Assembly (NCBI GenBank): GCA_964202965.1
Contig: CAXNKG010000052.1
Location: 1 to 9,606 of the forward strand
Length of the DNA stretch: 9,606 bases
Source: CAXNKG01 sp964202965
GTDB lineage: Bacteria > Acidobacteriota > Vicinamibacteria > Vicinamibacterales > UBA2999
Direction of reading: 5' to 3'
Every line of letters begins with the position of its first letter. The stretch's first letter is position 1. The position numbers and the translations under genes are program-made. Below, in pieces: positions 5,367-9,606 of this stretch. Below the pieces are notes generated by a model. That model saw only the letters and a program-made list of their open reading frames with translations, did no database searches and was not told the DNA's origin.

Positions 5367-6600
5367 TGCGTACGCTCCCATCGCTGGCAATCCGCCACGG
5401 CATGATGATGTTGTCCAGCCCCGGCGGGTTGAACGGATCGAGCGGTATGTTGAAGTGCTTGGCGACCTGGGCTTTGAACGGTTGAACCTGGCCGAGTTCG
5501 TCCGTGCAGCGCGACATGATCTCGGTCTCGTTTCCGTCCCAGTTCCACTGATAGCCGAACCGAGTGTGGGCCATACGCTGCGGCGTCCCTTTGATTTCGG
5601 CAACGTTCCATTTCTTGCCGCCGTCGGTGGAAACCTCCACCTTGCGAACCGCTCCGCCACCGGACCAGGCGAGGCCGCTGATTTCGTAGGACCCGCGGCC
5701 GGACAACTGCTGTCCGCCGGACGGGGATGTGATCACCGATTTCGGTCCGACCTGGTAACCGAGGGCCGCGTCTGCCGCGTCCTCGCTAAGATGCCCGAAG
5801 TCGTTGTAGTTCATGTAGTACCGGTCCACCAGCTTGATTCGACGCACATACTTCGTCGACAAGATGCCTTCGAAGCCCGGGACCAGCAGCCGTACCGGAA
5901 AACCCTGGTGGGGCCGCACCGCCTCGCCGTTCATGCCGTAGGCCACGAGAACGTCGTCCATGGCCTTGGCGAGCGGCATGCTCGACGCGCCCATGACTTC
6001 CTCCGCGCCTTCTGCAACGAACCATTTGGCTCCGCCCTTGATGCCGGCCTCCTTGAGCAACGTAGACAGGAGCACTCCGGTCCATTCGGCGCAGCTCGTC
6101 ATCCCGTGGGATTCTTGAACGGTCTTCGCCGCCGGCCTCGCGCGGTTGCCCGCGCACTCGATGAAATGAAGGCGGGTGACGGACGGGAGGCGCTTCAAGT
6201 CCTCCATGGTGAAGGTCAGCGGACGGTCTACCATGCCGTGGATCATCAGGCGATGTTCCTTCGGATCGATATCCGGCAGGAAGGAGCCGCGCGTCGTCGC
6301 CCAGTAGTGGAGCGAAGATGGCGTGACCACCCCCACCGAATCCTGGAGCGGGGTCGCCACATGAAATATGAGCCCGAAGGCATCGGGCGACGGCCTGCCG
6401 CCGTGGGGTATGCGTACCGAGGTCACGAAACGGGAGCGGTCGCCATAGGCGATCAGCTCCTTGGTGCCCTTGAGCATCGGGGCGGTTGCCGGTACCGGTG
6501 CCTGGGCGCTCGCAGGCGCCACGGCTCCAGCGGTTAAGCCACCGGCCAACGCAGCGCCGCTCTTCAGAAATCCCCGTCGATCAGGTCGATTCGAACTCAT
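5353..6600 (-). CDS. soxC: SoxC/sulfite oxidase-family molybdopterin enzyme, Tat-exported
   Basis: Oxidises sulfite (or protein-bound sulfane sulfur, for true SoxC) at a molybdenum-pterin centre in the periplasm, giving electrons to a cytochrome. 415 residues, start backed by AAGGAG about 7 bases upstream. Residues 1-33 are a twin-arginine signal (DRRGFLKSGAALAGG, cleavage near SAQA). The molybdopterin domain spans about 75-290: FIECAGNR (146-153) supplies the Mo-binding C149 and the substrate-pocket R153; SCAEWTGVLL (169-178), MGASSMPLAKAMDD (203-216), NGEAVRPHQGFPVRLLVPG (224-242) and KYVRRIKLVD (250-259) follow. Residues about 290-400 are the Mo-co dimerisation, immunoglobulin-like domain (KVEVSTDGGKKW). 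A membrane-bound YedY/MsrP type is excluded by this domain. SoxC versus SorA cannot be settled by eye. No soxXYZAB genes are in view. The cytochrome gene overlaps its 3' end. Confidence 0.92.
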   Translation of the reverse strand: MSSNRPDRRGFLKSGAALAGGLTAGAVAPASAQAPVPATAPMLKGTKELIAYGDRSRFVTSVRIPHGGRPSPDAFGLIFHVATPLQDSVGVVTPSSLHYWATTRGSFLPDIDPKEHRLMIHGMVDRPLTFTMEDLKRLPSVTRLHFIECAGNRARPAAKTVQESHGMTSCAEWTGVLLSTLLKEAGIKGGAKWFVAEGAEEVMGASSMPLAKAMDDVLVAYGMNGEAVRPHQGFPVRLLVPGFEGILSTKYVRRIKLVDRYYMNYNDFGHLSEDAADAALGYQVGPKSVITSPSGGQQLSGRGSYEISGLAWSGGGAVRKVEVSTDGGKKWNVAEIKGTPQRMAHTRFGYQWNWDGNETEIMSRCTDELGQVQPFKAQVAKHFNIPLDPFNPPGLDNIIMPWRIASDGSVRNGLA

Positions 6601-6774
6601 GGGTCTCTCCTTCTCTCAATGACGCTGCCGGCAAGTCGTTCCCGCGCGGTGGAGAGTATACGCCCATATGACAGGCCGGCTCTTGCTGTAAGCTCAGGCC
6701 CTCGCAACGTTCCTTGCCGCCTTCCCGGGGCAAGTGCAGGTCCCACGTCCAACGCGCTTGACCAGGGAGGCCTC
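6601..6774. promoter_or_regulatory. Divergent intergenic region between soxC and the secreted-protein pair
   Basis: This 174-bp gap should hold promoters for both directions. On the leftward strand a TATACT (6655-6660) matches a -10 box in five of six positions and would give a leader of about 48 bases before soxC, but no good -35 box lies 17 bases upstream. Two six-base palindromes, GTATAC (6656-6661) and CATATG (6665-6670), sit beside it in the most AT-rich part of the gap. For the rightward pair I see only the ribosome site near 6766-6770. No riboswitch or small gene is evident. Confidence 0.35.
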
Positions 6775-7374
6775 TTGAGACCCCTCTTCCTCGCAAAGAC
6801 GATGGTGTGCAGTCTTGCCGTGTTCCTCTGCGGCGCCGCCGCGGCCTCGGCGACGGGCGTGATCCCCCTCTCATTCGACGAGATCGCGGGCCGTGCGGGG
6901 GCCATAGCCCTGGTCGAAACGGTTCGGGTTCGCTCCGACTGGCGAACCAGCCCTCAGGGTAAGCACATCGTCACCGTTGTGACCTTCAAGGTGGAGCGCA
7001 CGATCAAGGGCCAGGTCGGTCAGCAGCTGGAGGTGGAGTTCCTCGGCGGCGCAATCGGCGGGCTGGTCATGGACGTGGACGGCATGCCGCAGTTCCGCGC
7101 TGGGGATCGCGATGTGCTGTTCCTTTCCCCGAACCGGAATTCGGTCGCTCCCATCGTCGGGCTGTTCCAGGGCCGATTCCGCGTCGAGCGGGACCGCGCC
7201 GCCGGGACAGAGCGAATCCTGACACACAGCGGCGCGCCATTCCTGCCGGCCTCGGCGGGCATCAGAACGCTCCTGTCGGCGCCGCTGCGGTCGCCGGGGC
7301 GATCGCTCAGCTATTCCCAGTTCGAGTCGCTCGTGGTTCAGACGCTGGCGCAGTCCACGCCTGCCACTCGATGA
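6775..7374 (+). CDS. Small secreted protein paired with the matrixin-like gene
   Basis: A 199-residue protein. I chose TTG 6775 because GGGAGG lies 4 bases before it and it completes a signal peptide (MRPLFLAKTMVCSLAVFLCG, cleavage near ASA-TG at 26); ATG 6802 would shorten that peptide and has no ribosome site, and ATG 6619 adds a non-signal stretch. The mature part contains FDEIAGRAGAIALVETVRVR (34-53), VVTFKVERTIKGQVGQQLEV (68-87), EFLGGAIGGLVMDVDGMPQF (88-107) and RAGDRDVLFLSPN (108-120). The pattern of a beta-strand core ending in V-x-x-x-IKG, then GG-x-x-GG, then a GMPxF and LFL strand recurs in secreted proteins of soil bacteria encoded beside matrixin-type proteases; I know no assigned function. 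Its stop overlaps the next gene start (ATGA at 7371-7374), implying coupled translation. It could be a chaperone or regulator of its partner; that is inference. Confidence 0.8.
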   Translation: MRPLFLAKTMVCSLAVFLCGAAAASATGVIPLSFDEIAGRAGAIALVETVRVRSDWRTSPQGKHIVTVVTFKVERTIKGQVGQQLEVEFLGGAIGGLVMDVDGMPQFRAGDRDVLFLSPNRNSVAPIVGLFQGRFRVERDRAAGTERILTHSGAPFLPASAGIRTLLSAPLRSPGRSLSYSQFESLVVQTLAQSTPATR

Positions 7375-9606
7375 AAACGCGACGCCTGCCTTTCGTCGTC
7401 ATGCTCGCCGCCGTGACTGCTGGCGCGGTCGTCACCAGCGGCTATGTGATTCCAAACCCGGAGCGCCTGTGGAGCGACGGAACTATCCAGGTCCACGAGC
7501 AGATCACCGGCGGGACCCCCGGCGTCCTCCTGGACGGCAGCGCCAGCCTCAACGTCGCATTCGAGAACGCGCTGCAGACGTGGAACCAGTATCTCGGACG
7601 CATTCAGTTCGTCCCGGTACGTGGCTCGACCGTCACCGTCGGCGACGGCGACGACGTCAATAGTGTGTTCCTGTCGAACACCGTGTTCGGAACGCCGTTC
7701 GACAGCGGCGTCTTCGCCGTCACGATCCGGTGGCACAGCACCACGACCAATCGCCGGCTCGAGTTCGACACGGTGTTCAACAGCGCCTACACGTGGAACT
7801 CGTACCGGGGCACGCCGCGCGGCGATATCAAGGACATCGGTCGCGTGGCCCTTCGGCAGCTCGGCCTGGCGATCGGACTTGCCGCGCCAAACCTGAACGG
7901 CCAGACCGTCGACGCGCTGATGAACGTCGACGGCGATCTGGACACCCTGACGTTCGACGACATGGCCGGCGCCGCCTCGCTCTACGGTGCGGCACCACCG
8001 ACGCCTGGGCCGTCGGATCCGAGCTCGGTCAGACAGTTCACCGCAAAGACCGATGCCGACGGCATCGCGACGTTCGTGCCCACGGGTGGCCGCCCATTCC
8101 CCGTACGGTTCGTCGATGCGGACACCGGCGTGGGGATCGTCGGCGCCGACGCCTATTTATTCACCGACCCGAACGGCGTCGGCGTCGCAGCCATACGGGA
8201 TCGGTCGGGACAGTATTTCACGCAGATGGCTCCGGTCCGATTGCCGCTCGTCGTGACCTCCGCCACCACGCCAACCGGAGTGCGCCCCATCGACGTTCCC
8301 GTCCCCGCCATCAGCCCGGCACCTCAGGGCGAGACGACGCCGGGCTTCTTCACGGACCTGATTTCGAAAGACACGCTCAAGCTGGCGTTCGACCCCGTGT
8401 ACAGCCGTGCCGTTCAGCTCTTTGACGCCGCGACGGCGACGTTCGTTGTCGAGAGGGACATACGTCTCGACCAGTTGAGCGACCCCGATGTGGTCGGCTA
8501 TTACAGAGATTACCAGGCCGACGAGGGACTGGAGTTCATCGTCAAGTCGACCGGCAGCGACGGGTCGCTGTTGTGGAAGGGTTACAAAGGCGCCGGCGTG
8601 GCGACCGCGGTGCGCGACGCCTTCTGGGATCTGACCAGCGTCCGCCTCGGCTATCAGGGCTACGCGAACGACCAGATGTTCCGGATCAAGGTCGTCCGGC
8701 TCATCCCGACCGACAACCTTCCGGCGGTCATCAAGAAGTTCTCCGAGTCGAAGATCTACATCACGGCACTCGAAGAGCCCCGGCGCAACGGCGCCTGCGA
8801 TTTCGGGATCAATTGCCCTGTCCCCGGCCTCATCAGTGGCCGGCTGACCGACGCAACGAAGCCCGGCACGGGGATTGGCGGCATGCTGACGCTGTCCAAC
8901 GGCGTCAACATCCATGTGCCTTCCACCGGCTTCTTTACGAGCCGACAGCTCCAGCCCGGGCTCTACTACGTCAACGCGGGAGCGACCAACTATCGCCGCA
9001 AAGGGATGCCCATCACCGTCACCGGCGATGGCAAGGTGGATCCGCTGAACATCGCGCTGGTGCCGATCGGCATTCAGCGCATCGTGCTCACGCCGTCGAG
9101 CCAGACGGTCAAGGACAACGTGCTCGGGCTGAATTTCACGGCGACGGCGTACGGCGCCGACAACCGTCCGTACACCCCGGCGCCGTTCTTCATCTGGAAC
9201 TCGGACAACCCGGCAGCCGCGACGATCGACATCGGGACGGGCACCATCCGCCCCGTCAAAGCCGGCGTGACGCGCATTACCGCGCGGGCCCAGCAGATGA
9301 CCGGTTCCGCCACGCTCACGGTGACCCGATCCGCGCCGTGCACGTACGCCGTATCGCCGACCGGTTACACGTCGACGGCGGCTGGCGGCACGGGTACCTT
9401 CACCGTGACCACGGAGGAAGACTGCCCGTGGACCGCTGTGTCGCAGTCAAGCGGTCTCACGCTCGCGAGCGTCAGCGCAACTGCCGGAAACGGAAGCGTC
9501 AGGTTTTCCGTGGCCGCGACCACCAGCACGAGCAGTCGCACGTTGTCAGCGTTGATTGCGACGAAAACGGTTACCGTCACACAGGCCGGGACGACGCCCA
9601 CGCCGA
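7371..9606 (+). CDS. Large secreted protein with degenerate matrixin domain, Big_2-like and BACON-like domains, partial
   Basis: From ATG 7371 the frame stays open to the right edge: 745 residues, C-terminus missing. Residues 1-23 are a signal-like segment. Residues about 25-206 follow the matrixin-family order: YVIPNPERLW, LDGSASLNVAFENALQTWNQ (54-73), DDVNSVFLSNTVFG (94-107), DTVFNSAYTWNSYRG (133-147), VALRQLGLAIGLAAP (159-173), DALMNVDGDLDTLTFDDMAG (181-200) and ASLYG. At the zinc site the expected H, E, H, H are R162, Q163, L166 and A172, so it should not bind zinc or cleave; the Met-turn M184 is kept. Residues 320-470 are unrecognised. Residues 485-562 look like a carboxypeptidase-regulatory-type beta-sandwich, 569-652 a Big_2 domain and 656-740 a BACON domain with tandem C657/C685. 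Likely a cell-surface or secreted binding protein. It is coupled to the small secreted gene upstream by ATGA. Confidence 0.85.
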   Translation, partial: MKTRRLPFVVMLAAVTAGAVVTSGYVIPNPERLWSDGTIQVHEQITGGTPGVLLDGSASLNVAFENALQTWNQYLGRIQFVPVRGSTVTVGDGDDVNSVFLSNTVFGTPFDSGVFAVTIRWHSTTTNRRLEFDTVFNSAYTWNSYRGTPRGDIKDIGRVALRQLGLAIGLAAPNLNGQTVDALMNVDGDLDTLTFDDMAGAASLYGAAPPTPGPSDPSSVRQFTAKTDADGIATFVPTGGRPFPVRFVDADTGVGIVGADAYLFTDPNGVGVAAIRDRSGQYFTQMAPVRLPLVVTSATTPTGVRPIDVPVPAISPAPQGETTPGFFTDLISKDTLKLAFDPVYSRAVQLFDAATATFVVERDIRLDQLSDPDVVGYYRDYQADEGLEFIVKSTGSDGSLLWKGYKGAGVATAVRDAFWDLTSVRLGYQGYANDQMFRIKVVRLIPTDNLPAVIKKFSESKIYITALEEPRRNGACDFGINCPVPGLISGRLTDATKPGTGIGGMLTLSNGVNIHVPSTGFFTSRQLQPGLYYVNAGATNYRRKGMPITVTGDGKVDPLNIALVPIGIQRIVLTPSSQTVKDNVLGLNFTATAYGADNRPYTPAPFFIWNSDNPAAATIDIGTGTIRPVKAGVTRITARAQQMTGSATLTVTRSAPCTYAVSPTGYTSTAAGGTGTFTVTTEEDCPWTAVSQSSGLTLASVSATAGNGSVRFSVAATTSTSSRTLSALIATKTVTVTQAGTTPTP
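7845..7889 (+). other. Degenerate zinc-protease motif region
   Basis: Codons for residues 159-173 of the large secreted protein, VALRQLGLAIGLAAP. Matrixin-type homologues carry the pattern HExxHxxGxxH here. The flanking hydrophobic residues and the glycines G165 and G169 remain, but none of the three metal ligands or the catalytic Glu does. The frame is intact and the flanks are conserved, so this is substitution, not a frameshift. Confidence 0.75.
9075..9326 (+). other. Big_2-like immunoglobulin domain within the large secreted protein
   Basis: Residues about 569-652. The pattern IVLTPSSQTV, LNFTATAYGADN, FIWNSDNPAAATID, TGTIRPVKAGVTRITAR and ATLTV is the usual order of bacterial Ig-like group 2 domains, which often serve as spacers or adhesion modules on surface proteins. 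Confidence 0.75.
9339..9590 (+). other. BACON-like domain within the large secreted protein
   Basis: Residues about 657-740. It opens CTYAVSPTGY, has TGTFTVTTEEDCPWTAVS in the middle, and ends in TVTVTQAG, matching the order of BACON domains (cysteine, GGTG strand, C-W-TA, final TQ strand). In known families the domain is a putative carbohydrate- or mucin-binding module. It probably begins a repeat series that continues outside the window, since TPTP follows at the edge. Confidence 0.72.

Noticed and set aside
5367..5660. N-terminal extension of the cytochrome frame
   Set aside because: It lies inside soxC and reads as low-complexity basic sequence; the signal peptide and ribosome site favour ATG 5366.
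5197..6537. 446-codon rightward open frame
   Set aside because: It lies antisense to the SoxC-like gene, whose protein has Tat signal, Mo-binding Cys and dimerisation domain. The antisense product has no recognisable domain, and long antisense frames are common in GC-rich DNA.
7845..7889. Frameshift or sequencing error as the cause of the lost zinc motif
   Set aside because: Matrixin-like residues continue in the same frame on both sides, and the changes are separate codon substitutions, so an indel does not explain them.
7730..8425. 231-codon rightward frame inside the large secreted gene
   Set aside because: Different frame of the same strand; its product is Arg/His-rich and the overlapping matrixin-like frame is continuous.
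8157..8915. 252-codon leftward open frame
   Set aside because: Antisense to the continuous large secreted protein, which has recognisable domains before and after this stretch.
1..9606. tRNA, rRNA, CRISPR, transposase or phage genes
   Set aside because: No cloverleaf, rRNA-like stretch, spaced repeats, transposase or integrase motif was seen on either strand.

Overview
The window is a GC-rich, gene-dense stretch with no RNA gene, mobile element or CRISPR array that I can see. It looks like a soil-type Acidobacteriota chromosome, possibly class Vicinamibacteria. That is an inference from gene content: an Oar-like TonB receptor opening with a carboxypeptidase-regulatory domain, a VKOR-thioredoxin fusion, a BACON-containing secreted protein and a SoxC-type molybdoenzyme. 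It is not a proven assignment.

Layout. Positions 1-3687 are read leftward: a membrane-anchored protein of unknown function (3687-3040), GreB (3008-2463), a VKOR-thioredoxin disulfide-forming protein (2411-1530), an FKBP-type prolyl isomerase lipoprotein (1518-1075), a lipocalin-like secreted protein (991-461) and the start of a TonB-dependent receptor that runs off the left edge (464-1). A 53-bp divergent gap separates this run from a rightward 2OG-Fe(II) oxygenase-like gene with a coiled-coil N-terminus (3741-4802). That gene converges, with 3 bp between stops, on a leftward pair: a Tat-exported SoxC-like sulfite dehydrogenase (6600-5353) and its monohaem cytochrome c (5366-4806). A second divergent gap (6601-6774) leads to a rightward pair that reaches the right edge: a small secreted protein (6775-7374) and a large multidomain secreted protein (7371 to beyond 9606).

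How the genes work together. VKOR and FKBP, 11 bp apart, look like an exported-protein folding module (disulfide formation plus prolyl isomerisation). SoxC and the cytochrome form a periplasmic sulfite-oxidising electron-transfer pair, with no other sox genes in view. The lipocalin-like gene and the TonB receptor are coupled by an ATGA overlap, as are the two genes at the right end.

The most unusual item is the last gene. Its N-terminal half aligns by eye with matrixin-type zinc metalloproteases, but the positions of all three zinc-binding histidines and the catalytic glutamate are replaced (R162, Q163, L166, A172), while the downstream Met-turn survives. It therefore looks like a pseudoprotease fused to beta-sandwich, Big_2-like and BACON-like domains. 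Several starts were moved inward from the longest frames, including a GTG start for greB and a TTG start at 6775.
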